NCBI GenBank assembly: GCA_025617745.1
Contig: CM046863.1
Coordinates: 8,234,935-8,298,934, forward strand
Origin: Heliocidaris erythrogramma
Taxonomy: Eukaryota > Echinodermata > Echinoidea > Camarodonta > Echinometridae
DNA length: 64,000 bases
Direction: 5' to 3'
Positions 51,504 through 62,939 of the stretch are shown here, one piece after another. A program made the translations under genes and the position numbers. Position 1 is the first letter of the stretch, and each line of letters starts with the position of its first letter. The notes below the pieces were generated by a model, which was not told the DNA's origin, did not search any database, and saw only the letters and a list, made by a program, of their open reading frames with translations.

Positions 51504-53374
51504 TAGCGACCCTCTTCTCCGATTATGAATAGGGGCCTTCTTTTCCAATTATGAATAGCGACCCTCTTATTTGATTATGAATAACGACCCTCTTCTTCGG
51601 TTATGAATAGCGACCCTCTTCTCAAATTATGAATAGCGACCCTCTTCTCCGATTATGAATAGCAACCCTCTTCTTCAATTATGAATAGCGACCCTCTTCT
51701 CCGATTATGAATAGCGACCCTCTTCTCGGAATATTAATAGCGACCCTCTTTTGCAACTATAAATAGCAAACCCTTTTCGTTGATTATGAATAGCGACCCT
51801 CTTCTCAAATTATGAATAGCGACCCTCTTCTCCGATTATGAATAGCAACCCTCTTCTGCAATTATGAATAGCGACCCTCTTCTCCGATTATGAATAGCGA
51901 CCCTCTTCTCGGAATATTAATAGCGACCCTCTTTTGCAACTATAAATAGCAAACCCTTTTCGTTGATTATGAATAGCGACCCTCTTCTCCAATTATGAAT
52001 AGCTACCCTCTTCTCCGATTACGAATAGCGATCTTCTTCTTCGATTATGAATAGCGACCCTCTTCTCCGATTATGAATAGGGGCCTTCTTTTCCAATTAT
52101 GAATAGCGACCCTCTTATTTGATTATGAATAACGACCCTCTTCTTCGGTTATGAATAGCGACCCTCTTCTCCGATTACGAATAGCGATCTTCTTCTTCGA
52201 TTATGAATAGCGACCCTCTTCTCCGATTATGAATAGCGACCCTCTTCTCAAATTATGAATAGCGACCCTCTTCTCCGATTATTAATAGCGACCCTTTTCT
52301 TTGATTATGAATAGCGACCCTCTTCTCCGATTATGAATAGGGGCCTTCTTTTCCAATTATGAATAGCGACCCTCTTATTTGATTATGAATAACGACCCTC
52401 TTCTTCGGTTATGAATAGCGACCCTCTTCTCAAATTATGAATAGCGACCCTCTTCTCCGATTATGAATAGCAACCCTCTTCTGCAATTATGAATAGCGAC
52501 CCTCTTCTCCGATTATGAATAGCGACCCTCTTCTCGGAATATTAATAGCGACCCTCTTTTGCAACTATAAATAGCAAACCCTTTTCGTTGATTATGAATA
52601 GCGACCCTCTTCTCAAATTATGAATAGCTACCCTCTTCTCCGATTACGAATAGCGACCTTCTTCTTCGATTATGAATAGCGACCCTCTTCTCCGATTATG
52701 AATAGGGGCCTTCTTTTCCAATTATGAATAGCGACCCTCTTATTTGATTATGAATAACGACCCTCTTCTTCGGTTATGAATAGCGACCCTCTTCTCAAAT
52801 TATGAATAGCGACCCTCTTCTCCGATTATTAATAGCGACCCGTTTCTTTGATTATGAATAGCGACCCTCTTCTCCGATTATGAATAGGGGCCTTCTTTTC
52901 CAATTATGAATAGCGACCCTCTTATTTGATTATGAATAACGACCCTCTTCTTCGGTTATGAATAGCGACCCTCTTCTCAAATTATGAATAGCGACCCTCT
53001 TCTCCGATTATGAATAGCAACCCTCTTCTCCAATTATGAATAGCGACCCTCTTCTCCGATTATGAATAGCGACCCTCTTCTCGGAATATTAATAGCGACC
53101 CTCTTTTGCAACTATAAATAGCAAACCCTTTTCGTTGATTATGAATAGCGACCCTCTTCTCCGATTATGAATAGCGACCCTCTTCTCCGATTATGAATAG
53201 CGACCCTCTTCTCCAATTATGAATAGCGACCCTCTTCTCCAATTATGAATAGCTACCCTCTTCTCCGATTATGAATAGCGACCCTCTTCTTTGATTATGA
53301 ATACCGACCCTCTTCTTTGATTATGAATAGCGACCCTCTTCTTTGATTATGGATAGCAACCCTCTTCTTCGATT
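51504..53374 (+). repeat. Long 26-bp tandem array (about 72 units) with higher-order structure
   Basis: Units begin GATTATGAATAGCGACCCTC and are 26 bp. Variant units recur at multiples of 26: AGGGGCCTTCTTTTCC at 51531, 52079, 52339, 52704 and 52886 (intervals 548, 260, 365, 182), and GGAATATTAATAGCGACCC at 51728, 51911, 52536 and 53083 (183, 625, 547). Several intervals are close to multiples of 182 (7 units), so the array grew by duplication of multi-unit blocks. There are no spacers, which excludes a CRISPR. It ends where LINE fragment C begins. Confidence 0.95.
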
Positions 53375-53375
53375 T

Positions 53376-54185
53376 AACATATATGTTTTCCCTGAATTTT
53401 TGAGCATGAATGATGACAAAAAATTCAATTGAATATCAGGTAGCAATGTTATGGTTGTAAGTAAACTTCGTGTAATTGGGGTTAGCAATATGTACATATG
53501 CGAACTGGCTTGATTCAAGGCTAAAAGAACGAAGAAAATACTTACAAACTGTAAGCGCACTGTTTGGGTCCTCACAAACAAAAATTATCAGTTACTTTTC
53601 ATCGAGTGTCATTTACAGTGTTTAGTTTTGATATAATTTCCTCAGTTATGTTTTGTAACAGTTGATTTGTTAAAATCAATATGCCTTTCTTGTATTCTAT
53701 TTTTTTAATAATCATATTACACCCGCCCTGTATTAGTTGTCACAATTACTCCTTGTCCAGTGAAATATAATGTGCATATTGTTATTTTTATACAATTTTG
53801 CTCAGTGTGTGAGGTTTTGCTTCTGTAATATCCTGCTATTGATGTTTGTTCTGCTTCTAATAACAGCATAATAATCCAACTTAAACGATTTAGTTTTCAT
53901 TTAAATTGTTTTGTTTTGTCGAGGTTTGGTTTCCATTTAACATGCTGCTATCGTGTTTTGTTTTGTTTCTTAATGACAGCAACACTGCCTTTTCTGTCGA
54001 GTATAATCCTCTATGCGCAATTTCAATATTTTGATAGAATGCCCCTTTACTTTGTTGAAGTTTATTCTAATCTGGCATGTGTCTGTTGTGGTTTGTTATG
54101 TTTTGATGATATTTCTATTATGTCAGGATTCTATTTTCAATACATTTGAATTTGACTTTGAATTTGTACGATATCACGGGGGGGG
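53376..54185 (+). mobile_element. LINE 3' fragment, copy C
   Basis: Begins at TATATGTTTTCCCTGAATTT, matching copy B from about 45985, and runs through CTAAAAGAACGAAGAAAATA to the tail GAATTTGACTTTGAATTTG at 54147-54170. About 16 G follow (54178-54193). It starts exactly at the end of the 26-bp array. Confidence 0.75.
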
Positions 54186-54219
54186 GGGGGGGGTGGTTCG
54201 AAAATAATATATCTGAATT

Positions 54220-54850
54220 TGAATTTGAATTTAATTTGAATAACAGTTATGAAGACAACATAAGATTAATTTTATGAAAATGAGAATGAAAACAAAGACC
54301 TGCATAGAAGCATAGCTTGTAGAAGCGCTGGTCCCCGGCAAAAGATAAATCATGAATGCAGTACATAAAAAACTAGATTCGGAAATCATGCATAATGTGC
54401 CCAATAAAAGGAAAAAGAAGAATACAAATACATGGTCATGGCAAGCAAACAACTAATTGGCATAACACACTTTCCATCGAAGAGAAAGCATTGACAAATA
54501 TTGTAAAGCTGTTTATAGTTACAGTAATTTAAAGGAGTAAACTTTACAAAAGACAGAACAAGAAGGACAAAGCGACAGGGGGTGAGCAAGGGGAGGGGCA
54601 GGGGGCAGGATCTGGAAGGTTTCATTTAGCCTATAGATTTTACTACACAGGTAAACAAGAATCATCATTGATGGAACAACGGTCATAAAGAGGAATAAGT
54701 GATTTTTTTTTTCAAGTTACGTTTGAGTGTACTCAACTTATACTGTCACGTTTATCTAAAGGGAGGGAATTCCAAAAATTCGAAAAAGTATTCTGGGTTA
54801 ATGCGGTACGAGTTCTTGGCAAGTGATATAGATTGATTTGTCTAGTGGGA
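54220..54850 (-). mobile_element. LINE 3' end, minus strand (same family as 36650-38570)
   Basis: Reverse-complemented, it reads ACAAATCAATCTATATCACT, TGCCAAGAACTCGTACCGCA, then CACTTTGTCCTTCTTGTTCTG-like 3' UTR and GGGACCAGCGCTTCTACAAG, all present in the plus-strand copy at 37740-38340. The tail is (TTCAAA)n-like at 54215-54240. Confidence 0.75.
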
Positions 54851-54905
54851 TAATGGATAATGGTCCTTATGAACAGCGGTCCTTATGACTCGCGAGGTCA
54901 CCCCA
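54851..54905 (+). repeat. Terminus of the 26-bp-array element family
   Basis: GGTCCTTATGAACAGCGGTC then CTTATGACTCGCGAGGTCAC matches the ending at 43840-43882. If it belongs to the array at 51504-53374, the two LINE fragments between are later insertions. Confidence 0.6.
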
Positions 54906-55400
54906 AATAGGCAACAGTAAACTTATGATAGAACAACGTGGATAAAAAAACTCCTTGTAATTGATAGAATATCTCCATTCATTAAGACCTCAGAAGAGGA
55001 TGAATATCGTTGTATAATTATTAGCTATACTTTCCACGCACTAAACACTGAGCTATTCCCTGAATTAACAAGCATGAATGATGACAACAAGTTTAATTTA
55101 ATGTTAGGTAGCAGTTAAATGAATGTACATGTATGTTAACTTTGTGAAATTGGACTTAGCAATGTGTATATAGAAAGGCTGAGTCATGCAACAAGAACGA
55201 AGGAATGTCATTAATTACACATTGTAATCGCCCTGTTTTGATCCTCACTATACTCTATAACCAGTTACTTTTTCATGGCGTGTAATTTGATATGTATAGT
55301 GTTTTGTTTCGATATAATTTGCTTAGTCATGTTTTGTTGAGGTTTTTTAATTTAAATTAAACATGCTCCTCTTATATTCTGTTTTGTAATTGCCTTCTTG
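54906..55400 (+). mobile_element. LINE 3' fragment, copy D
   Basis: EEDEYRCIIISYTFHALNTE near 55010-55070, then LTSMNDDNKFNLMLGSS, parallel to copies B and C. Its 3' UTR (TCTATAACCAGTTACTTTTT...TTGTTTCGATATAATTTGCT) is the unit that is tandemly repeated at 56555-56930. Confidence 0.65.
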
Positions 55401-55431
55401 TGGTTCTCACCACAATCTACAGTGTGTCCCA

Positions 55432-55520
55432 GAAAAAAAGTCAGAAAGAGTCTCCCCATCTAAATATTCCAAAATATTGAAGCAAAATTTGTGGATAGCT
55501 AAGGGTCCCTTCAAATCACT
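55432..55520 (+). repeat. Isolated copy of the 9820-type foldback end
   Basis: GTCTCCCCATCTAAATATTC and GAAGCAAAATTTGTGGATAG resemble 9825-9890 (TCTCCCCAAATAAACATTTC, ACCTGTGGATAG) in the same orientation. Confidence 0.5.
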
Positions 55521-56554
55521 TTTACTGTGCCAATTGTTTATCTCTTTAAAAATTTTACCAAAATGTGATCAATGCCTACTTTTCAAATGTCTGCAATTCA
55601 TTAACCATCTATTATTCATTATATCCTTCATCGTATGATTGTTGCATTAGGAGTGTACACAACAAGAAAATGAATAGTTTTACCGGAAAGCCGTTTCCTG
55701 CCGTCTACTTCAATTTTCCTGCTGACGTCATCGAATAGTTCATATTTCCCTGCTCGCGATGTACGCGAAGGAAAAAAGAAAAGCAGCTGCTCAGCCTGAG
55801 CGCGTACTACATTGTGACGAAATTCATTTGCGCGTATCTATTGTTTTAGGCAGCCTAGCATGCACCGTACCGGTGGTGATGTCATCATTACGCGTTTGAT
55901 ATCCAAGAAAATTCATCACTTCTTCAAAATGTCGGTGTATGCACGTATGCGGTACAGTGCAGATGATCAAGTATATGAGTAGAATTAGGCTTTTGTTCAT
56001 GATGACGGATATTTTGAATATTCCTTGGTGGAGACTTTTTCTGATTGTTAATTTATTTTTTAGGAAGCACTGTATAACCAGTCACTTTTCATGGCATGTC
56101 ATGCGATACGTTCAGTGTTTTGTTTCGATATAATATGCTCAGTAATGTTTTTAAAAAGAAGGTTGAGTTCTGGGAAAGGTGAAAAATAATGTGTGAGCTT
56201 TCTCATTCCTTTTATGTCAGTTTAGAAGAAAATAGAAAGATACCCTGAAAAGGAATGCTCTTCAAATGCCCCCATATTCGAAATATGACGATAAATAACT
56301 GAAGTGTTCGGGCCGAACATTCATGCCTCACGTAGTGCAGTCCCTTATACCCATTTCTGTGTGCAGTGCATGTGCTTTTCAGGGAGTTTAGGTCAATTTC
56401 TTATCATTTTGATGATTCTGAAACCGTACTGTTTACACCAATCCTTATGCAGACATAATGGAACCTTTCCCAATAGCTTTCGGACAAATTTCTTTTACAA
56501 AATAATCGAATGACCAGAAATCAACTTTATCTTTAAGTTTTTTTATAATCAAAA
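55521..56554. other. Non-coding with one LINE 3' UTR fragment
   Basis: TGACGTCA occurs at about 55722 in a GC-richer stretch (55680-55910) of unknown role. At 56058-56160 (TATAACCAGTCACTTTTCATGG...) there is another copy-D-type 3' UTR piece. Confidence 0.4.
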
Positions 56555-56935
56555 TGCTTCTCTTATATTCTGTTTTCTAATCGCCCTGTTTCGATCTTTA
56601 TCATAATCAATAACCAGTTATTTCCCATCGAGTGTCATTTGATATGTACAATGTTTTGTTTGGAATTTAATTTGCTCAGTAATGACTTGAGGATTAAAAA
56701 AAAAATTAATTACTATCATAATGCTTCTCTTATATTGTTTTGTAACCGCATTGTTTCGATCTTTACCATAATCAATAACCAGTTACTTTCCCATCGAGTG
56801 TCATTTGATATGTACAGTGTTTTTTGTTTCGAATTTAATTTGCTCAGTAATGACTTGAGGTTGTTTTTTTATTGTTTTAATTACTATCATAATGCTTCTC
56901 TTATTTTCTTTTTTGTAACTGCATTGTTTTGGTTC
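56555..56935 (+). repeat. Tandem repeat of LINE 3' UTR unit, about 170 bp
   Basis: GCTTCTCTTAT starts units at about 56553, 56722 and 56894 (169 and 172 bp). Each contains ATAATCAATAACCAGTTA, CCCATCGAGTGTCATTTGAT and AATTTGCTCAGTAATGACTT. The sequence is the LINE 3' UTR of copies B-D, here multiplied without the coding part. Confidence 0.8.
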
Positions 56936-57419
56936 TAAGCAAAATCTCTAACCATCAGTCTGTCCTCTGTCTGCCCCTTGCCTGCTTCCCCCACCCGTCT
57001 GTCAGTCTGTCTGCCTGTCTCTCTCTCTGTGATTCTTTCTCTTTCTACCTTACTCTGTCTCTATTTCTCTTGCTTGAACTTTTTTTCTAACTCCCAGGAC
57101 CTGTTAGTATTTTACCCTCATTTCTAACCTCTCACTCTATGTGTCTACATGTATGTGCCACTTTCTTTTTTTTTATTTCTGTCTTTCATTTAGTTAATCC
57201 CTTACATTTTCACTCTGTCACTCCCCCCCCCTCTCTCTCTTTCTCTACCTCTCTCTTCATCACTCTCTCTCTCTCTTCTCTTTCTTTCTCTCCCTCTCTC
57301 TTTCTTTCTCTCACTCAAATGATGAGAACCATCTTTTCCCATTTCTAATACATGTATCGATTTCTCTCTTCCTAAGTCCCACAATAAGTTAGATACCATC
57401 ATGGTACAGAAAAGTCACC
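56936..57419. repeat. Pyrimidine-rich low-complexity region
   Basis: TCTGTCTG and (TC)n motifs at 56960-57070 and 57228-57315. No gene. Confidence 0.75.
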
Positions 57420-57862
57420 TTAAGCCTTAGTCACAACTGCCCGTACGGGCTTGTACGGGTGGTTTACGGGTGGTTTTCGGGCAGAAATTTGGGAAAACGC
57501 AAGGGGGACGCAGGTTATTCGTACGGAATTTCGAGTTCTCAGACAGCACGCTAAAGCCGTAGGCCGAAAATGTGTATGCACATTATTTTCTGCGTTCTCG
57601 CTACGACAGGCAGCCCGTGGACAGGACGTAATGAACACTCACAGTCTCCGCAAGAGGGTCGTGCGAATAGCGTGGGTGGGTCGCACGTTTGCTGGGGGTA
57701 AAAACCGCGCGAATATCGCAGGCAGCACTCAGGAGGCACGCATGTGATGGTCACGCAAGTGCGCATGCAAACGAAAACGTGCATGTGACTTGCGTGCTTC
57801 GTGTGTCCCACCCACGGCGCATGCAAACACGTGCGTGCAACGTACGGCCAATTTGGGGCCGG

Positions 57863-57870
57863 TATAAAAA
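57863..57870 (+). promoter_or_regulatory. TATA box of the Harbinger-type element
   Basis: TATAAAAA in a GC-rich setting (GGCCGGTATAAAAACCGTGC), about 165 nt upstream of the ATG at 58036. The consensus match is clear; activity is inferred. Confidence 0.5.
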
Positions 57871-58035
57871 CCGTGCGGGCAACAGAGTATCTGATTGATA
57901 CACGTCTGTAAAAACCCAATTACACACACATACACACACGAGTTCTCACACTTTCGCTCTGAATTTTCAGTGTCTTCAGGAGGTCCGACGTTTCTTCAAG
58001 ACATTTTCTAAAGCAGGACTGACTCTTGAATCACA

Positions 58036-58221
58036 ATGCCTGGAGCAAGAGGCAGGGGTCAGAAGAGAACACGTGGGGCTAAGAGGGTGGAAATCCACCG
58101 CCGACCGTACTGTCGCCGTACGGTTTTAGTACGTTCATCTTGCTTTCACCCTACTACCGGCGTGAATGTGGCGCAACAGGCCCGTACGTTCTTGCAACAC
58201 GTACAGTGTACGTGCGATTAA
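58036..58221 (+). pseudogene. 5' remnant of the Harbinger-type element's gene
   Basis: The first ~20 codons are strongly basic (Arg/Lys/Gly), like a nuclear protein N terminus. Beyond about 58100 the sequence returns to the CGTACG-rich pattern of the non-coding body, so the frame to 58221 is not a real protein. The protein type cannot be told from this stub. Confidence 0.4.
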
Positions 58222-58504
58222 CGGACGTGAACCTTGCGTCATCTGCACGGAGCACATACAAATCGCACGGCATTTGCACGTTACACTCACGATTAAATTT
58301 CCGACTGAGGCGTACTGACGCCTTGCGTGCCGCACGTTAACTGCAAGACATACGTGCTCCTTGCGTATGAAGCCCGCGCAACCACGCTACTACTTATACT
58401 CCCTGTGCGAACTGCCACGGACCTCTACGTTTTTTCCAACCCCGAAAAAACGCAGAAACCGTGCGTCCTGAAAAAACGTACGGGCAGTTGTGACTAAGGC
58501 TTTA

Positions 58505-59237
58505 CATTTGTAAGCTTCTGCTATGCCTGACAAACCTAAGACAAGCTTTCAGCTGACTAAGAAGTGCATTCTCACAATCGCCTTTAACCCACGTAGATCC
58601 TACATGTGTAGCTGCAAGCGTTAACAAATTCATTTTGGCAAGTTGCAGATTAGAAACGGTCATATTGATCCTGTTATGTCCAGTTATAGTCAGAAATACA
58701 TACACAATTTATTCTCATTTTAGATGATATGCAGTTTATTCTTTACATTCCATAGTGTAAACCAATATACCTAACATCATAATGCAATGCCATTTTGGTC
58801 TAGAAAGCAATGATACATAATGAAGTCCGACTTACATACAGTAAGAACAAATATGTATCTCATATGTACATCATTCCATTATCAATATTGACTCTTAAGA
58901 GACGTATCAAAAATTATATTTGTGATTTTCTATTTACAAATGTCGCCAAGAATCCAATAATATACTATCTATAGGCCTACATTATATCTCACACAGATAG
59001 CTAACATCCTCTATATCTTCAGCAGCTGGTTTTCAGAAAGGCCGACCAACTTTAAGCCCTGCTGGGGCCGTATTCTGCACACTACGTTATCTTTGGTGTT
59101 AAAAAGGTGTTCATTGTCATAACAAATTACAATTGTATTTTAATGACTCAACAAAGATCATATCATCAAATTATAATTTTTCATTTCAAACACAGTCACA
59201 ATGACTTTCAGAAAATTGACCACAGGGCAATTTAAAT
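58505..59237. other. Non-coding, no gene recognised
   Basis: AT-rich. On the minus strand AATAAA motifs are found at 58740-58735 and 58713-58708, possible poly(A) signals for a minus-strand transcript, but the nearest coding exon on that strand is 4 kb away (62729). Confidence 0.35.
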
Positions 59238-59498
59238 GGGGGTAACCTCACTAGGCATAAGGACCGCTATTCATAACGCGTGACGAAATTAATACTGGTT
59301 TTGTATGAATAACAATCCTTATAAATAGCGAGCAAACCATGGACAAATTACATGTACCACGCTATTCATAGGGACCTTTGTTCGTAAGGACCACTATTCG
59401 TAAGGACCACTATTCATAAGGACCGCTATTCATAACGCGTTTTAAATGAATAGCGGTTTTCTATGAATACCGGTCCTTATAAATAGCGAGCGGACGCG
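59238..59498. mobile_element. Short complete member of the 26-bp-array element family, with 8-bp target duplication
   Basis: ATTTAAAT at 59230-59237 and 59499-59506 flanks it. The left end reads GGGGGTAACCTCACTAGGCA then TAAGGACCGCTATTCAT; the right end, inverted, has CTCGCTATTTATAAGGACCG. Internal units are GGACCRCTATTCRTAA. It matches the termini at 34373, 43882 and 54905 but contains only about 260 bp. Confidence 0.65.
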
Positions 59499-59506
59499 AT
59501 TTAAAT

Positions 59507-62040
59507 AGCCTAGCGCATCACCTATTGAACGTGCAAACATTATAATGACTTATTACATAATCCAGACCAGACAAAAGGGGGTTTAAATTGTACTTGACTT
59601 CATTTTCTTAACATCTTTCCAATCTTGTTTTCATGAGTAACTAAATTTTGATCTATCATTTTATAAAACAGAATTCAGTAACTTGCCCCGAATAACGAGG
59701 TTGAATCTTTGCACTCCATAAATCAGCCCGCTACCATCAGTCAACTAACTTACACCAGGTTTAAACCAGCTTTCCATGTTAAGTAGCATTCATTCAAATA
59801 TCCATTTACCTGTACTGCATGATAAAACAGTTACTCTTCCATTTCTTTCCTGAAAAATAATGTCATGACCAAAACTCAAAATTATCTGTTAGTCAGAAAA
59901 AGTCACTAATAAGCATTCTGAACAATTTTTTTTTTTAACACTCTGTGCCCCACAGTAGTAAATACAATTATGTTAAATGAGCTTTAAGCCCACCCCACAT
60001 TATACGATGAACTGCAATCCAATTTTGGAAATAAATTACAATAGCATTATATATGTGCACTTTAATAAATAAAATCTACCTGATTCAAGTTCAGTTATAT
60101 GAATACTTAGCATAGGATTTTGGTGTGCTGGCAGTCTTATACCCGAAATCAGGGCCAAATCAGTTTTAAATCGTAGACAATTGTAGGACTGCTCCGATGT
60201 CACTATGACTCAAAGCCAATTTGGCCTTTGCTCTGACTAGAAAGCTTGCAATAGGTCGCATTTTTTGTTTTTACTATCTATATGACTATCAGAACCTCAA
60301 TCAAGAAATATTTTATGTGGTTAAATCTTTTTTTTCTTCCGAAATCAGATTGCAGATCGACCATATAGTGTGTGGTGGGCTTTAAATCAGTCATAATGAA
60401 CCCAAGTGATATCAACATGGCACATTTGATATTGAAAAGAAATACATGTATAGAAAGCTGATTGAGTAAGTGATGGTGCTGCTAAATATTTACAAATATC
60501 GGCTAAAAGTCGGTACTTTCCTACCTAAAATACAAACTATGAAAAGAGACTATAGCAATATTTCTACAAGCATTTAGATGGTTACCATTTGGTATTGGTT
60601 ATTAATTAGATCTCTTCATTGCTTGACAAAAAACCCACCACGAAATAATAAAAACGAAAAAAAAAATCAACATAAGCAGGCTTTCCTTTCAAGGGATGGT
60701 GAAACATGATCAATAATAATTGAGATAAACTATACGCATAGAAATGTAAACATTAATCACAAATGTGGTCCTACCAGCACAATCTCGAAAACAGTACTGC
60801 TATTCAATCAACCAGAGAGAGGGTTTCCACGAAATTTGAGAACCAAATTCCATGACTTTCAAGGACTTTCCAGAGGGATTTATGTTTCCATGACAGTGAG
60901 AACCCTGCACAGAGGACACTGTCATCTTCTGAAATGATGTCTCATCGAAGGAGTGAAATTATTGGCTATTATAATTGAAGTCTGTCTCAAGAAAAATTCC
61001 TCACCAAGTGATTCCAATGAGACAGTAAAATCACTGGAGGCTTGTTAGCACAAATCATTGCGGTGGGACCTAAAACAAAAATCTCCAATGACTTTATCAA
61101 CATAAACAACAGGGGAGCAATTTGGTCACATTTTATCATTACAATTATTGTAACTGTTCAGGACTGACCAGCCTGTTAAGATATGAAATGAATAAATGTG
61201 ACTAGCAAGACTTCCAAATGTTTATCCCTACTAATACATATAGGACTAGGTGTTTGCAATTATTTTTGTTTTAAGATGATGATTTGATTTTAAGCAACTG
61301 CTAAGAAAGGAAGTACATGCTTGCAGATAAACAACCAGTGGACCAACGGCTTAAGTGACTTGGTAATCGAGGGTGAATGTTTACCAAAGGGCACCAGTGC
61401 ATCAACTTGTTTTAGAAAACAGGACCACTGCTCTGCCACTGTTCTAAGTTCTACAACTTCGGAGAGAAAGAAATCTGCACTTGTATATTTGTCTTCCTTT
61501 TCATATACTAATACTGCGGAACCTCATCATAGCAACTCCCCAAGAAAATGTGCCTGTATATTTAAAAAAGGTTATATCACAGGTTAAATAATTGTAGCTG
61601 GATCACGTGTCGTAGAACGAAAACTGAAGCCCATTGGATCTACTTTTTTTAGAATAATTTCTACTTGTGGAAGCGGTTCAATAGATTATTTTATTCTTAA
61701 TTAATAACTTAAGGTTATTCACCCGACCAAAACGGTTTAATACCATTCACTGAACGGCTCTATAAATTACAATTATCATAACAAATTTCAGCTATAGCAC
61801 CTTTAGATTAAAGAGAAGTTTGAGTTCTGGGAAAGGTAAAGAAATAATCTGTGGACGTTCTCGTTCATTTTACTTACATTTCATATTATAATGAACATCC
61901 ACATACTAAAAACCCTTTACTAGCGGATCATCATAAATTGCTTTTATTTTTAAAGCCTGGTTTAAGAAGAATTACCCATATCTGAGTCTAACTTGACTAA
62001 CGTGTAAATGTCCTCCTGTTTAGGCAAATGTAGCTGCCAA
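59507..62040. other. Non-coding; possible long 3' UTR or intergenic, one SINE fragment
   Basis: AT-rich, with few repeats compared with the rest of the window. At 61360-61445 TTACCAAAGGGCACCAGTGC and CACTGCTCTGCCACTG resemble the SINE family at 15890-16255. The frame at 61321-61587 is a by-product of that fragment. No other gene signal. Confidence 0.4.
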
Positions 62041-62270
62041 TATTACCATGTAATGTCGGCAGTAATAAAGATAATAATAAATTGAAATTTTAGTAGTAAT
62101 ATTATAATTAATAATAATCATAATATTGAAGATAATTATAATGATGATATTAACAATACTGATTATAAAGATTATAATGGTTATCATAACAATAATAATG
62201 ATGGTTATACCAATGATAATATTAAAGATAATAAAAAATATAGTAGTAATGGTAATAAGGAGAGGGGACC
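62041..62270. repeat. Imperfect (ATA/ATAATG)n low-complexity region
   Basis: Repeated ATAATAAT, GATAATTATAATGATG and related trinucleotide patterns. The Ile/Met-rich frame here is an artefact. Confidence 0.85.
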
Positions 62271-62406
62271 AAGTGACATATCTAAGAAAATTCCGTCTTT
62301 TGATGCTTTTTTTTTATTTACTTTTATTCACTTTTCTACACATGAGCTAAATCGTAAAGTCTACCACAAAAGTAAATAAAAGTGAGATAAATAAGGAAAT
62401 ACATCG

Positions 62407-62412
62407 TTTATT
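62407..62412 (-). terminator. Candidate poly(A) signal AATAAA
   Basis: Minus-strand AATAAA about 320 nt downstream of the stop of the exon at 62729. It is one of several candidates in AT-rich DNA. Confidence 0.25.
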
Positions 62413-62728
62413 TCAATATTTCTCGCATAAATGTGTTGAAATGTGTTTTAAAATTTGAGCCAACTTTTTCATCATGCAATTTCCAAACTGGACGTAGAAA
62501 ACAACAGAGAGATGAATGACTTACACCCCATTAACTAGGGACCTGTGTTTACTGGTATTATGATTCATCATTACAGCAAAAGAATCTTCTGGAACATTGG
62601 GATAGTAAAAAAAAATGGTGTATGTTCATCTATGAAATACTGTCAAAATAATAAACAAAACAGTATCAAGCTGGTCTTTTAGTCAACAGAGAGGGCGATC
62701 GTCCATTCTGTTCGGCCGTAGAATTGCT

Positions 62729-62796
62729 TCATGACTTCCAGCGTAACCAGTTAGGAGGGTTATAATTCGCTGGGTGCTTTTTGTACTCCAAACGTT
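62729..62796 (-). CDS. Last coding exon of an unrecognised host gene
   Basis: On the minus strand a strong acceptor (TTTTCCTTTTCTCGTCAG, ending at 62797) precedes 68 nt: two nt completing a codon, then RLEYKKHPANYNPPNWLRWK, Ser and a stop (62731-62729). The peptide has the composition of a conserved C terminus. AATAAA occurs on the same strand at 62412-62407, about 320 nt after the stop, and again much further at 58740 and 58713. I cannot name the family from 21 residues. Upstream exons must lie to the right of 62796, possibly outside the window. Confidence 0.5.
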
Positions 62797-62939
62797 CTGA
62801 CGAGAAAAGGAAAATCACGATTATGATGGCAAAGTCAAACATTCGTATTTTAGGCTCAAAAAATTCACCAAAAATGCTTGGGGGTTTGGAAGAGTCGTCA
62901 ATTGTTCGGAGGAGTCGTTTTTAGTTCGTTGGAAATTTC

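Larger units (their letters stand above)
57423..58501 (+). mobile_element. PIF/Harbinger-type element, non-autonomous, 1079 bp
   Basis: Terminal inverted repeats start AGCCTTAGTCACAACTGCCC and match for about 25 bp. TTA flanks both ends (57420-57422 and 58502-58504), the classic Harbinger target duplication. The interior is GC-rich and full of CGTACG/GCACG motifs. A TATAAAA box (57863-57869) and an ATG 166 nt downstream (58036) begin a short basic ORF, MPGARGRGQKRTRGAKR, that soon becomes meaningless sequence. This looks like the kept promoter and 5' end of an element gene (Harbingers encode a transposase and a Myb-like protein). No DDE domain is present. Confidence 0.8.

Noticed and set aside
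51504-53374. CRISPR-like array
   Set aside because: The 26-bp units are contiguous with no spacers, show graded variants and higher-order repeats, and the context is eukaryotic.
61321-61587. 88-codon ORF as a gene
   Set aside because: Its first half is a diverged SINE fragment and no splice sites or domains are visible.
62126-62350. Ile/Met-rich membrane protein
   Set aside because: It is the translation of an AT-rich simple repeat.
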